The notes: generated by a model not told the origin, from the letters alone. 64,000 nt of DNA from KK5 sp034043675 (GCF_034043675.1 NZ_JAXCLA010000005.1:310001-374000), one strand, 5' to 3'. Shown: positions 15,741-25,374, numbered from the stretch's first letter. Translations and numbers: made by a program.

Positions 15741-18700
15741 TTACTTGCCGACCTGCGTGGGCACCGGCGGCGCCTTCTTCAGCTGGATCGGCTTCCAGTC
15801 CTTCAGCTGCGACTGCACCGCTGCGATGGCCGCATCGAGCTGCGTGTCGCGGCCCTCGTTGACAGCCAGCGGATCCAGATCGACCTCGAGGTCCGGCGCC
15901 ACGCCTTCGTTCTCGACACGCCACTGCCCGTCCGGCGTGAAGAAGCGGAAAAAGGGCACGACCAGCGTGCCGCCGTCGATCAGCGACGGGTTGGCCGAGA
16001 TGCCGATCAGGCCGCCCCAGGTCCGCTTGCCGACCAAGGGCCCGAGCTTCAGGCGCTTGAACGCGTAGGGCAGGAAGTCGCCGCCGGAGCCGGCGTCCTG
16101 GTCGATCAGCATCGCCTTGGGGCCGTAGATCGCGCCGGCCGGCGTGTCCTGCACGAGGCCGTCGCGGTCCTTCCAGCTGGCGAGGTAGGGGCGGCTCAGC
16201 ACGTCGGTCACATAGTTCGCCGCCTGGCCGCCGCTGTTGCGGCGGTCGTCGACGATCAGGCCGGCCTTGTCCACCTGGGCGAAGAACATGCGGTTGAAGT
16301 GCTGGAAGCCCTCGTCCGCCGTGTCGGGCAGGTAGACGTAGGCGATCTTGCCGCCGCTGGCCTTGTCCACGTACTGGCGGTTGTGCTCAATCCAGGCCCA
16401 GCGGCGCAGGCCGGCCTCGCTGGCCACCGGCTCCACCGTGATGTCGCGCCGGCCGGCCTTGCCCTCGGCGTCCTGCGCCAGGGTCAGCACCACCTGCTTG
16501 CCGACCGTGCCGTCCAGCAGCGTGTAGAGATTGCCGCGCGCGGCATCGAGCTCGCGGCCGTTGACGGCCAGCAGGTATTCGCCCACCTTGGCGGCCTGGC
16601 CCGGCAGTGCCAGCGGCGCCTTCAGGAACGGGTTCCAGCGGTCGCCGCCGTAGATGGTCTTCAGCCGGTAGCGGCCATGCTCGACGGCGAAGTCGGCGCC
16701 CAGCAGGCCCACCTTGGCGCTCGGTTCCGAGTACACGTCGCCGCCGCCGACGCGGTTGTGGCCCACCTGCAGCTCGCCGATCATCTCCACCAGCAGCTCG
16801 TTCAGGTCTTCGCGGCGCTGCACGCCCGCCACCAGCGGCTGGTAGCGCTTGTAGATGCCGGCCCAGTCGAGGCCGTGCAGCTTCGGGTCGTAGAAGTACT
16901 CCTTCTCCATGCGCCAGGTCTCGTCGAAGATCTGCTGCCATTCCTGGCGCGGATCGACCAAGGTGCGCAGGCCCGACAGGTCCACCGCCTTGGCGTCCAG
17001 CTTGTCCTTGGCCTCGGCCGTTTCCAGCCGGCCGCCGCCGTAGCGCAGCAGCAGCACCTTGCCGTCGGCGCTGAGGCCGTAGTCGCGCAGGCCCGCCTTC
17101 AGCGACTTGGCCTTCTTGTCCTCGAAGTCGAAGCGGTACAGCTCGGCCTCGTCGCCGGTGTCGGCATCGGGCGGCTCCTGGCTGATGCCAGGCTGCTGGT
17201 GTTCCAGGTAGAACAGCGCGCCATCGGCGGCCACGGCCAGCGAGTCGTAATTGCGCTCGGCCACCGGCAGGCCGACGATACGCTGCTGCAGGCCCGCCTC
17301 GTCCACGCGCAGGGCGCGCGGGGGCTTGGCGGCCGTGGCGGGCTTCTCCTGCTTGTCCTTGGCGTCTTCCTTCTTCTTTTCCTCGGTCTTCTGCTCGGTC
17401 TTCGTTTCCTCGTCGCCGGCCTTGGGCTGCAGCGGGGACTTGCCGTCGGCGTTCAGCACGGCGACGAAGATGCCGCTGCGCAGCGAGCGCTCCTGCGAAG
17501 ACATGTCCAGCCCCGCCTGCTGCGTGCCGGAGTTGATCGAGGAGGTGAAGAACAGGTAGTCGCTGTCGTCCTTGGTGGCGAAGACCGGATTGCCGGCCTG
17601 GCTCAGGCCATCGCTGACCGCGATGTCGTGGCCGCTCAGCAGGTCCTGCATGCGCACCTGGCCAAAGTAGTTGGCACCGACCGTCGTGTAGGCCAGCCAG
17701 CGGCCGTCCGGCGAGAAGGACACGTCGAAGCGGCCGCGCATCTGGCTCGTCGCCACGCGCTTCAGCTCGCCCTTGCCGTCCTTCGCGCCGGGTTCGATCA
17801 CATAGAGGTTCAGGTGGTTGTCCTGCAGGGCCAGGCGGTGGCCGTCCGGTGCCCAGGCCAGCAGGGTGAAGTAGCCGTCGGCGCCCAGGTCGAAGCGGCG
17901 CGCCGGCAGCTTGGCGTCCATGCCGTCCTGGCCGCGGATCACCAGTTGGTGATGCAGTGCGGTGCCGCTGCCGGCGTCGGCGATGTAGGCGACCGTCTGG
18001 CCGTCCGGGCTCCACAGCGCGTCCTTCTCGCGGACGCCGGAGCTGGCCGTCAGGTTGCGGGTCGAGCCGTCCTTGACCGGCACGGTGAACACGTCGCCGC
18101 GCGCGCTGACCAGCACGCGCTTGCCCGTCGCCGACAGCTCGGCGGAGGTGATCGTGCGGCTCGCGTCCTTCCACTGCGGCCGCGCCTGCGGGGCCGGTGC
18201 GCTCGGCTGGATGTCCAGCTCGCGCACGCTGCCGTCGGCCAGTTTCAGCTCCTTCAGCCGCCCGCCCGCTTCATAGACCACCGTACCGCCCTGCACTGCC
18301 GCGCTGTGCACGTCCCAGACCTTCTCATGCGTCAGCTGGCGCAGCGCTTTCGTCTTGGTCGAGTAGGCGAACAGGTTGGCCGTGTCGTCGGCCCGGTCGG
18401 AGACGAAGATCACCTCGTCCGGACCCGACCAGATCGGGTTGATGTCGTTGGCGTTGACGTGGGGCAGCTTCTCCCAGGTCTTCGTCGCCGGATCGACGAT
18501 CCAGATGGCCGGCGTCGAGCCTCCCCGATGCTGGCGCCAGCCGGACGCGCCCGAATAGGCCGGCAGGTAGTTCTGGTAGGCGATGCGCTTGCCGTCCGGC
18601 GACCACTCGCCGGCGAAGACGACGGCGTCCATCACCTTGGCCTCGGCGCCGCCGGCAAGCGGCACCTCCCACAGCTGGCGGCTGCGGCTGTTCGCCACCT

Positions 18701-19091
18701 CGCGCGCCGAGCTGAACAGCACGCGCTTGCCATCGGCGCTCCAGCCGTTGACCAGGTCCGCGCCCGGATGCCAGGTGAGGCGGCGCGGCTGCCCGCCGGC
18801 CGCCGGGATCACGTAGACGTCGGTATTGCCGTCGAACGCGGCGGAGAACGCGATCCACTGGCCGTCCGGCGAGAAATGCGGCGCCCACTCGGCCGCGGCG
18901 GCGCTGGTCAGCGGGCGCGGATTGCGGCCATCGCGGTCACTGACCCAGATGTCGCCGCCGTAGACGAAGGCGATGCGGTCCTTCGACAGGCTCGGCTGGC
19001 GCAGCAGCGGCGCCGGTTCAGCGGCCAGCGCGGGGCCGGCAAGCAAGGCGGCGGCCAGGGCCGTGGCGGCCCAGCGGAATCGTTGACTCAT
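15741..19091 (-). CDS. Tricorn-type S41 protease (beta-propeller, PDZ, S41)
   Basis: A 1116-residue exported protease. The start at 19091 gives a signal peptide (RFRWAATALAAALLAGPALAAE); the frame extending further left only overlaps the DedA gene. Residues 30-600 hold repeated propeller blades with the phrase FSPDGQWIAFS or WSPDGKRIAY. A Lys/Glu-rich linker at about 560-590 (KTEEKKKEDAKDKQEK) separates the propellers from the core, which has a PDZ-like segment (AKVGEYLLAVNGRELDA) and an S41 domain. Ser1002 in DQDAGSGGDF is the likely nucleophile and VDDRRNSGG belongs to the same domain. Bacterial tricorn homologues are thought to degrade peptides; here the site would be the periplasm. DedA lies 32 bases upstream on the same strand, probably one transcript. 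Confidence 0.88.
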   Translation of the reverse strand: MSQRFRWAATALAAALLAGPALAAEPAPLLRQPSLSKDRIAFVYGGDIWVSDRDGRNPRPLTSAAAAEWAPHFSPDGQWIAFSAAFDGNTDVYVIPAAGGQPRRLTWHPGADLVNGWSADGKRVLFSSAREVANSRSRQLWEVPLAGGAEAKVMDAVVFAGEWSPDGKRIAYQNYLPAYSGASGWRQHRGGSTPAIWIVDPATKTWEKLPHVNANDINPIWSGPDEVIFVSDRADDTANLFAYSTKTKALRQLTHEKVWDVHSAAVQGGTVVYEAGGRLKELKLADGSVRELDIQPSAPAPQARPQWKDASRTITSAELSATGKRVLVSARGDVFTVPVKDGSTRNLTASSGVREKDALWSPDGQTVAYIADAGSGTALHHQLVIRGQDGMDAKLPARRFDLGADGYFTLLAWAPDGHRLALQDNHLNLYVIEPGAKDGKGELKRVATSQMRGRFDVSFSPDGRWLAYTTVGANYFGQVRMQDLLSGHDIAVSDGLSQAGNPVFATKDDSDYLFFTSSINSGTQQAGLDMSSQERSLRSGIFVAVLNADGKSPLQPKAGDEETKTEQKTEEKKKEDAKDKQEKPATAAKPPRALRVDEAGLQQRIVGLPVAERNYDSLAVAADGALFYLEHQQPGISQEPPDADTGDEAELYRFDFEDKKAKSLKAGLRDYGLSADGKVLLLRYGGGRLETAEAKDKLDAKAVDLSGLRTLVDPRQEWQQIFDETWRMEKEYFYDPKLHGLDWAGIYKRYQPLVAGVQRREDLNELLVEMIGELQVGHNRVGGGDVYSEPSAKVGLLGADFAVEHGRYRLKTIYGGDRWNPFLKAPLALPGQAAKVGEYLLAVNGRELDAARGNLYTLLDGTVGKQVVLTLAQDAEGKAGRRDITVEPVASEAGLRRWAWIEHNRQYVDKASGGKIAYVYLPDTADEGFQHFNRMFFAQVDKAGLIVDDRRNSGGQAANYVTDVLSRPYLASWKDRDGLVQDTPAGAIYGPKAMLIDQDAGSGGDFLPYAFKRLKLGPLVGKRTWGGLIGISANPSLIDGGTLVVPFFRFFTPDGQWRVENEGVAPDLEVDLDPLAVNEGRDTQLDAAIAAVQSQLKDWKPIQLKKAPPVPTQVGK

Positions 19092-19123
19092 GGTGTCCCT
19101 TGTAGTGACGTCGAAAGTCGGCG

Positions 19124-19789
19124 TTATGCGCCGGGGTGTTGTTGCTCGTTTTTCTTCTTGCGGCCGGCCTTCCAGCCGCCGTAGATCGCGATCAGGCCCG
19201 GGATGAAGATCGTCGCCCAGATGATGATCTCCAGGTGCTGGCGCACCCAGGGCACGTTGCCGAAGGCGAAGCCCAGGCTCGTCACGCCGACGACCCACAG
19301 CAAGCCGCCGCCGACGTCGTACAGCGTGAACTTGGCGCGCGTCATCTGCGCAACGCCGGCCACGAAGGGCGCGAAAGTCCGCACGAAGGGCATGAAGCGC
19401 GCGATCACGATGGTGACGCCGCCGTACTTCTCGTAGAACTCGTGCGCCTGCATGAAGGCCTTCTTGTTGAAGAAGCGCGACTGCTCCCACTGGAAGACCT
19501 TGGGGCCGAAGAAGCGACCGATCGTGTAGTTGCTCTGGTTGCCGGCGATCGCCGCCACGCACATCAGCGGCACGGCCACCTTGAAGTCCAGCAGGCCGGT
19601 GCCGCACATCGCCCCGACGATGAACAGCAGCGAATCGCCCGGCAGGAAGGGCATCACGACGACGCCGGTCTCGATGAAGATGATCAGGAACAGCAGCGCA
19701 TAGATCCACGCACCGTAGGCCGCAACGAAGGCCTCGAGGTGACGGTCGACGTGGAGAACGAAGTCAATCAGTACGGCGAGGATTTCCAT
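19124..19789 (-). CDS. DedA family membrane protein (VTT domain)
   Basis: A 221-residue inner-membrane protein of the DedA/VTT family, which includes flippases for undecaprenyl phosphate and phospholipids. Family marks are FIETGVVVMPFLPGDSLLF near residue 40, GNQSNYTIGR, and the conserved basic RFMPFVRTFAPFVAG near 130-145. About five hydrophobic segments are seen and the tail is basic (GRKKKNEQQ). It is first in a two-gene minus-strand unit with the tricorn-type protease. The PLP-enzyme gene is divergent and a GC-rich repeat copy fills the gap. Confidence 0.9.
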   Translation of the reverse strand: MEILAVLIDFVLHVDRHLEAFVAAYGAWIYALLFLIIFIETGVVVMPFLPGDSLLFIVGAMCGTGLLDFKVAVPLMCVAAIAGNQSNYTIGRFFGPKVFQWEQSRFFNKKAFMQAHEFYEKYGGVTIVIARFMPFVRTFAPFVAGVAQMTRAKFTLYDVGGGLLWVVGVTSLGFAFGNVPWVRQHLEIIIWATIFIPGLIAIYGGWKAGRKKKNEQQHPGA

Positions 19790-19860
19790 GGCCGCGGATT
19801 ATGGCGGCGAGAATGCACATGCCCCTCGCCCAGTCGCGCCACGCTGAACGCGGGCACGCC

Positions 19861-19919
19861 TGGTCGGTCCCCCGAGGGGACAGGGCCGGCTTGGGGCGGC
19901 CCGGCGCTCGGCCCCAAAC
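19861..19919 (+). repeat. GC-rich dispersed repeat, copy 3
   Basis: GGTCCCCCGAGGGGAC is followed at once by CTTGGGGCGGCCCGGCG, the most compact copy of the family also seen at 3214, 5548 and 26036. It lies in the 151-base gap between the divergent DedA and PLP-enzyme genes, 21 bases before the latter's start, where promoters would be expected. Confidence 0.72.
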
Positions 19920-19940
19920 CCGCCGAGCAATACGTAACGG

Positions 19941-21182
19941 ATGACTTCAATGACCGAAAACATCACCACCCGCCTCGTCCACGCCGACCGCCGCAGCAAC
20001 GTCGAGCACGGCGGCCTGCACAAGCCCATCCACCCCAGCACGCAGTACGGCTTCGAGCGCGTGGAAGACCTGATCGGTGTGTTCCAGGGCACCGTCAAGG
20101 GCGGCTTCAACTATGCCCGCCAGGGCACGCCGACGACGGCCGCGCTCGAGGCCAAGCTGACGCAGCTGGAAGGCGGCCGCGGCACCATCGTCTTCTCGTC
20201 CGGCATGGCCGCGCTGTGCGCGATCTTCCTGACGCTCCTGAAGGCCGGCGATCACATCGTGTCCAGCCGCTACGTCTTCGGCAACACCAACAGCGTGTTC
20301 GGCACCTTGCGTAACCTGGGCATCGAGATCGACATGGTGGACGCCTGCGCGGTCGAGAACGTCGCCGCGGCCATCAAGCCGAACACGCGCATGGTCTTCG
20401 TCGAGACCGTCGCCAACCCCGGCACGCAGATCCCCGACATGGCGGCCATCGGCCAGCTCTGCCGCGACAAGGGCCTGCTCTACGTCGTCGACAACACGGT
20501 CACCTCGCCAGCGCTGTTCCAGCCGAAGGCGGTGGGCGCGGGGCTCGTGATGAACTCGCTGTCCAAGACGATCAGCGGCCACGGCGGCGCGCTGGGCGGC
20601 TCGGTGACGGACACCGGCGAGTTCGACTGGTCCGCCTATCCGAACATCTTCGAGAACTACCGCAAGGGCGATGCCGCGCAGTGGGGCCTGCAGCAGATCC
20701 GCAAGAAGGGTCTGCGCGACATGGGCGGCTCGCTCTCCTCCGAGCAGGCCAACCAGATCGCCCTGGGCGCCGAGACGATGAGCCTGCGCGTGCGCCAGAC
20801 CAGCGAGACGGCGATGGCGCTGGCGCAGTTCCTGGCGGCGCATCCGGCCGTCGCCGCCGTCCACTACCCCGGCCTGGAAACCCATCCGCAGCATGCCAAG
20901 GCCAAGCAGTGGTTCCGCGCCGCCTCCTGGCTGCTGTCCTTCGAGCTGAAGGACCCGTCGACGATGAACGCCGTGCTCAACCGGCTGCGCATCCCCGTCA
21001 AGGCCACCGGCATGGGCGACACGCGCACGCTGATCATCCCGGTCGCCCCGACGATCTTCTGGGAAGCCGGCGCCGCAGTGCGCGCCGAGATGGGCATCGC
21101 CGATGGCCTGGTGCGTGTCTCGATCGGCATCGAGGAAACGGAAGACCTGATCGCGGACTTCGGGCAGGCGCTGGCGGGATAA
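19941..21182 (+). CDS. Cys/Met metabolism PLP-dependent enzyme (cystathionine gamma-synthase family)
   Basis: A 413-residue PLP enzyme of the trans-sulfuration family. The Schiff-base lysine is Lys209 in NSLSKTISGHGG; phosphate-binding SSGMAAL and YVVDNTVTSP are also clear. The N-terminus (TRLVHADRRSNVEHGGLHKPIHPSTQYGF) differs from classic MetZ and MetB, so the exact reaction (gamma-synthase, gamma-lyase or sulfhydrylase) is open. The start at 19941 is the first Met; a second Met three codons on is equally possible and neither has a strong ribosome site. mutL follows after 7 bases, so both are probably co-transcribed. Confidence 0.85.
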   Translation: MTSMTENITTRLVHADRRSNVEHGGLHKPIHPSTQYGFERVEDLIGVFQGTVKGGFNYARQGTPTTAALEAKLTQLEGGRGTIVFSSGMAALCAIFLTLLKAGDHIVSSRYVFGNTNSVFGTLRNLGIEIDMVDACAVENVAAAIKPNTRMVFVETVANPGTQIPDMAAIGQLCRDKGLLYVVDNTVTSPALFQPKAVGAGLVMNSLSKTISGHGGALGGSVTDTGEFDWSAYPNIFENYRKGDAAQWGLQQIRKKGLRDMGGSLSSEQANQIALGAETMSLRVRQTSETAMALAQFLAAHPAVAAVHYPGLETHPQHAKAKQWFRAASWLLSFELKDPSTMNAVLNRLRIPVKATGMGDTRTLIIPVAPTIFWEAGAAVRAEMGIADGLVRVSIGIEETEDLIADFGQALAG

Positions 21183-21189
21183 TCCGCAG

Positions 21190-23070
21190 ATGGATTCCTC
21201 TTCCGCCAGCGCCAACGTTGAACAACGCCGCGCCATCCGCGAACTCCCCGATGAACTGATCAGCCAGATCGCCGCCGGTGAAGTGGTGGAGCGCCCGGCC
21301 TCCGTCGTGCGCGAGCTGGTGGACAACGCGCTGGACGCGGGCGCCACGCAGGTGCAGGTGAAGCTGATGGCCGGGGGCGTGCGGGCGGTCGTCGTCGAGG
21401 ACGACGGCATGGGCATCCCGGCCGAGGAACTGCCGCTGGCGCTGAAGCGCCATGCGACCAGCAAGATCCGCTCGCTGCACGAGCTGGAGTCGGTGTCGAC
21501 GATGGGCTTTCGCGGTGAGGCGCTGGCCGCCATCGCCTCGGTCTCGGAAATGGCCGTGGTGAGCCGCAGCGAGGGTGCGGCCCATGCGCACCGGCTCGAC
21601 GCGCGCTCCGGCGAGCTGAGCCCGGCCGCCCGTGCGCGCGGCACCAGCGTCGAGGTGCGCGAGCTGTTTTTCAGCACGCCGGCCCGGCGCAAGTTCCTGA
21701 AGACCGACGCGACCGAGCTGGCCCATTGCCTGGAATCGGTGCGCCGCCATGCGCTGGCGCGGCCGGACGTCGGCTTCTCGGTCTGGCACGAGGGCAAGCT
21801 GGTCGAGCAGTGGCGGGCCGCCACGTCCGAGCAGCGGATCAAGGACGTGCTCGGCGAAGACTTCTTCACCGAGAGCCGCACGCTGTTCGCCGAGAACGGC
21901 CCGCTGCGCTGCTACGGCCGCGCCGGCCTGCCCGAGGCGGCCCGCAGCCGTGCCGACATGCAGTACGTCTACGTCAACGGCCGCTTCGTGCGCGACAAGC
22001 TGATCGCCCACGGCATCCGCTCCGCCTACGAGGACGTGCTGCACGGCCACCGCCAGCCGAGCTACGTGCTGTTCATCGAGATCGCGCCGGACCGGGTCGA
22101 CGTCAACGTGCACCCCACCAAGATCGAGGTGCGCTTCCGCGATGGCCGCGAGATGCACCAGCGGGTGCGCTATGCGGTGCAGGATGCGCTGGCGCAATCG
22201 CGCTCGGCGGAGGCCGTGGCCGTCGCCCAATTGCCGGTCAGCCAGCAGATCGAGGTGCCCGGCGTCCTCACCCGCCCCTCGGCCGGCAACCCGCCCGCCT
22301 GGTTCGCCGCCGAGCCGCGGCCGAGCTACGGCAACGGCGCCACCCTGCCCAGCTGGAAGACCAACACGCAGAGTTCGCTGGGCCTGGCCGAGGTGGCGAC
22401 GCTGTACGGCAAGGACATGCCGGCAAGACCTGCCCCCGCAGCGCCCGAGCCCGCGCTCGCACCCCGCCAGGAACTTCCCGCGCACGACTGGCCGCTGGGC
22501 CGTGCGATCGCGCAGATCCAGGGCGTCTACGTGCTGGCCGAGAACGCTCAGGGTCTGATCATCGTGGACATGCATGCGGCGCACGAACGCGTCGTCTACG
22601 AGCGGCTGAAGGCCAGCCTGGGCGAGCGGCAGATCGAGTCGCAACCGCTGCTGATCCCGATCACCTTTGCCGCCACGCCGGCCGAGATCGCCACGGCCGA
22701 GGCGCAGCACGAGACGCTGATGAAGCTGGGCCTGGACGTGGCGCCGCTGTCGGCCAAGGTGCTGGCCGTGCGCGCGCGTCCGGCCCTGCTGGCCGGCGGT
22801 GACGTGATCGAGCTGACGCGCGGCGTGCTGGCCGAGCTGGGCCAGTTCGACGCCAGCCAAGCGATCGAGCGCGCCCAGCACGAGATCCTCGCCACGATGG
22901 CCTGCCACGGCGCCGTGCGCGCCAACCGGCAACTGACGCTCGATGAAATGAACGGCCTGCTGCGCGACATGGAGCGCACCGAGCGCGCCGACCAGTGCAA
23001 CCACGGCCGCCCCACCTGGCGCCAGCTGACGATGCGCGAGCTCGACGCCCTCTTCCTGCGCGGGCGCTGA
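21190..23070 (+). CDS. mutL: DNA mismatch repair protein MutL
   Basis: A 626-residue MutL. The N-terminal GHKL ATPase motifs are intact: LISQIAAGEVVERPASVVRELVDNALDAGA, DDGMGI, RHATSKI and GFRGEALAAIASVS. The transducer domain has VNGRFVRDK and DVNVHPTKIEVRF. After a Pro/Ala linker (about 355-430) the C-terminal domain carries the metal-binding endonuclease motif DMHAAHERVVYE at 460-471, together with ACHGAVRAN and CNHGRPTW. It therefore resembles nicking MutL proteins of bacteria without MutH, not the E. coli type. It works with MutS in the cytoplasm. The pseudouridine synthase gene follows after 23 bases. Confidence 0.95.
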   Translation: MDSSSASANVEQRRAIRELPDELISQIAAGEVVERPASVVRELVDNALDAGATQVQVKLMAGGVRAVVVEDDGMGIPAEELPLALKRHATSKIRSLHELESVSTMGFRGEALAAIASVSEMAVVSRSEGAAHAHRLDARSGELSPAARARGTSVEVRELFFSTPARRKFLKTDATELAHCLESVRRHALARPDVGFSVWHEGKLVEQWRAATSEQRIKDVLGEDFFTESRTLFAENGPLRCYGRAGLPEAARSRADMQYVYVNGRFVRDKLIAHGIRSAYEDVLHGHRQPSYVLFIEIAPDRVDVNVHPTKIEVRFRDGREMHQRVRYAVQDALAQSRSAEAVAVAQLPVSQQIEVPGVLTRPSAGNPPAWFAAEPRPSYGNGATLPSWKTNTQSSLGLAEVATLYGKDMPARPAPAAPEPALAPRQELPAHDWPLGRAIAQIQGVYVLAENAQGLIIVDMHAAHERVVYERLKASLGERQIESQPLLIPITFAATPAEIATAEAQHETLMKLGLDVAPLSAKVLAVRARPALLAGGDVIELTRGVLAELGQFDASQAIERAQHEILATMACHGAVRANRQLTLDEMNGLLRDMERTERADQCNHGRPTWRQLTMRELDALFLRGR

Positions 23071-23093
23071 CCCAACGATTCCACGGAGCCATC

Positions 23094-24458
23094 ATGGCCA
23101 CACTGAAACTGAACAAGAAGCCGGCAGCCGCCGCGAAGAAGGCCGCCCCCGGCGAGGAACGCCGCGCGCCGCTGCGCGGCAAAGGCGTCTCGCGCCCGCG
23201 CCAGACGCTGGCCGCCGCGCAGGAGGAACGCGAGCGCAAGCAGGCCGAATTCGAGAAGCGCCGCGCTGCGGAAGCCGATCGTTTCGAGCGTTATGGCCGG
23301 CCGACGCCGCGGCCCGCCGGCGATCGCGGCGATGCACGCCGCGACGAACGCCGCGATGGCCCGCCGCGCCAGGGTGGCAGCTTCCAGCGCGCCGACGACA
23401 ACCGGCCGCGCCGCCCGGCCGACCCGCGCCAGGAGCCACACCGCGATCCGCGGCAGCAGCCTCGCCAGGACGCCCGCCCGGCTCCGCGCCAGGAGTGGGC
23501 GCCGGATGCCCGGCCCGCGCCCCGCCAGGACCAGCGCCGCGCCAGCACGCGCCCGCCCGCGCCTGCACCGCAGCGCTCCGGCCCTCCGCAGCAGGCCTAT
23601 CAGACGCAGCCCTATGCCCGCCGCGCGCAGCAGCAACAGCAGCGTCCGGTGCATGACCACGACGACGATGACGACGACGATTTCGCCGTCCACCACGATG
23701 CCCGCGCCGAAGGCGACCGCCTGTCCAAGCGGATGACCGCGCTGGGCATGGCCTCGCGGCGCGAGGCCGACGAATGGATCGGCGCCGGCTGGGTCCGGGT
23801 CGACGGCAAGATGGCCGTGCTGGGCCAGCGCGTGGGGCCGGACGTGAAGATCGAGATCGATCCGCTGGCCTTCCGGCAGCAGGCCCAGCAGGTCACCATC
23901 CTGCTGCACAAGCCGATCGGTTACGTCTCCGGCCAGGCCGAGGACGGCTACGAGCCGGCTTCGGTGCTGGTCAAGAGCGGCAACCAGTGGAAGGACGATG
24001 CCTCGGGCATCAAGTTCCACATCGGCCATGCGCGCGGCCTGGCGCCTGCCGGCCGACTGGACATCGACTCCACCGGCATGCTTGTGCTGACGCAGGACGG
24101 CCGGGTCGCCCGAACCCTGATCGGCGAAGACTCGAAGGTCGAGAAGGAATACCTGGTCCGCGTCGAATACGCCGGCGAAGGCGCGCCGATGCAGCGCTTC
24201 CCCGCGCAAGACCTGGCCCTGCTCAATCACGGCTTGGTGCTCGACGACGTGCAGTTGAAGCCCGCCAAGGTGAGCTGGATCAACGACGACCAGTTGCGCT
24301 TCGTGCTGCGCGAGGGCCGCAAGCGCCAGATCCGGCGCATGTGCGAACTGGTCGGCCTGAAGGTCGTCGGCCTGAAGCGCGTGCGCATCGGCCGCATCAA
24401 CCTGGGCCACCTGCCCGCCGGCCAATGGCGCTTTCTCGCGCCCTGGGAAAAGTTCTGA
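23094..24458 (+). CDS. rRNA pseudouridine synthase (RluB/RluE/RluF family) with long disordered N-terminus
   Basis: A 454-residue protein. The first 200 residues are low-complexity: Lys/Ala-rich, then Arg/Pro/Gln-rich repeats of the type PRQD and PRQE, ending in a His-Asp tract with seven consecutive Asp. An S4 RNA-binding domain follows (RLSKRMTALGMASRREADEWIGAGWVRVDG), then the synthase domain with catalytic Asp323 in AGRLDIDSTGMLVL and the C-terminal EGRKRQIRRMCELVGLKV. It should convert a uridine of ribosomal RNA to pseudouridine; the exact site is not readable. The start at 23094 is preceded by ACGGAG. Its last 34 bases overlap miaA in another frame. Confidence 0.88.
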   Translation: MATLKLNKKPAAAAKKAAPGEERRAPLRGKGVSRPRQTLAAAQEERERKQAEFEKRRAAEADRFERYGRPTPRPAGDRGDARRDERRDGPPRQGGSFQRADDNRPRRPADPRQEPHRDPRQQPRQDARPAPRQEWAPDARPAPRQDQRRASTRPPAPAPQRSGPPQQAYQTQPYARRAQQQQQRPVHDHDDDDDDDFAVHHDARAEGDRLSKRMTALGMASRREADEWIGAGWVRVDGKMAVLGQRVGPDVKIEIDPLAFRQQAQQVTILLHKPIGYVSGQAEDGYEPASVLVKSGNQWKDDASGIKFHIGHARGLAPAGRLDIDSTGMLVLTQDGRVARTLIGEDSKVEKEYLVRVEYAGEGAPMQRFPAQDLALLNHGLVLDDVQLKPAKVSWINDDQLRFVLREGRKRQIRRMCELVGLKVVGLKRVRIGRINLGHLPAGQWRFLAPWEKF

Positions 24459-25374
24459 ACTTCCGTCCCATCTGCATCGCCGGCCCGACCGGCAGCGGCA
24501 AGACGGCTGCGGCGCTGGCTGCAGCTGAACTGCTGCCGGTGGAAATCATCAGCGTGGACTCGGCGCTGGTGTACCGCGGCATGGACATCGGCACGGCCAA
24601 GCCGAGCAAGGCCGAGCTGGCGGCCGTGCCGCATCACCTGATCGACATCATCGAGCCGACCGAGGCCTACTCGGCAGCGGAGTTCGTGCGCGCCGCGAGG
24701 ACACTGGCCGACGAGATCCTTGCCCGAGGCAAGCTGCCCCTGCTGGTGGGCGGCACGATGCTTTATTTCAAGGCGCTGTTCGACGGCCTGTCCGACATGC
24801 CGCAGGCCGACGAGGCGCTGCGGGCTGAGATCGACGCCCGAGCCGCCGAACAGGGCTGGCCGGCCCTGCATGCCGAGCTGGCAAGACGTGATCCCGTGAC
24901 CGCCGCCCGCCTGGCGCCGAACGACTCGCAGCGCATCCAGCGCGCGCTGGAGGTCTGCACGCTGGCCGGCCGGCCGATGAGCGAGTTGCACCAGCAGCGC
25001 AGCGAGGGTGTGGACTGGCCGCTGCTGTCGCTGGAACCAAACGAACGCGGCTGGCTGCACGAGCGGCTCGCGCTGCGCTTCGAGCAGATGCTGGAGGCCG
25101 GCCTGGTCGACGAGGTAAAGGCGCTGCGCGCGCGCGGCGACCTGAGCCTGGAGCTGCCGTCGATGCGCTGCGTCGGCTACCGCCAGGTCTGGGAGGCGCT
25201 GGACAGCGGTGATTTCGCCAGCCTCCCCGAGCGCGGCATAGCCGCCACGCGCCAGCTCGCCAAGCGGCAGATCACCTGGTTGCGCAGCATGCCGCAGCGC
25301 CAGGTGATCGCCTGCGACGATCCCCAGGCGCAGCCTGCCCTGCTGGCCGCATTGCAGCGGATCCTGTCGACCCC

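Noticed and set aside
16299..19184. 961-residue open frame on the plus strand
   Set aside because: Antisense to the tricorn-type protease, low complexity and without recognisable motifs; the minus-strand product has clear domains.
19092..19709. N-terminal extension of the tricorn-type protease to 1322 residues
   Set aside because: The extra segment overlaps DedA in another frame; the signal peptide at 19091 marks the real start.
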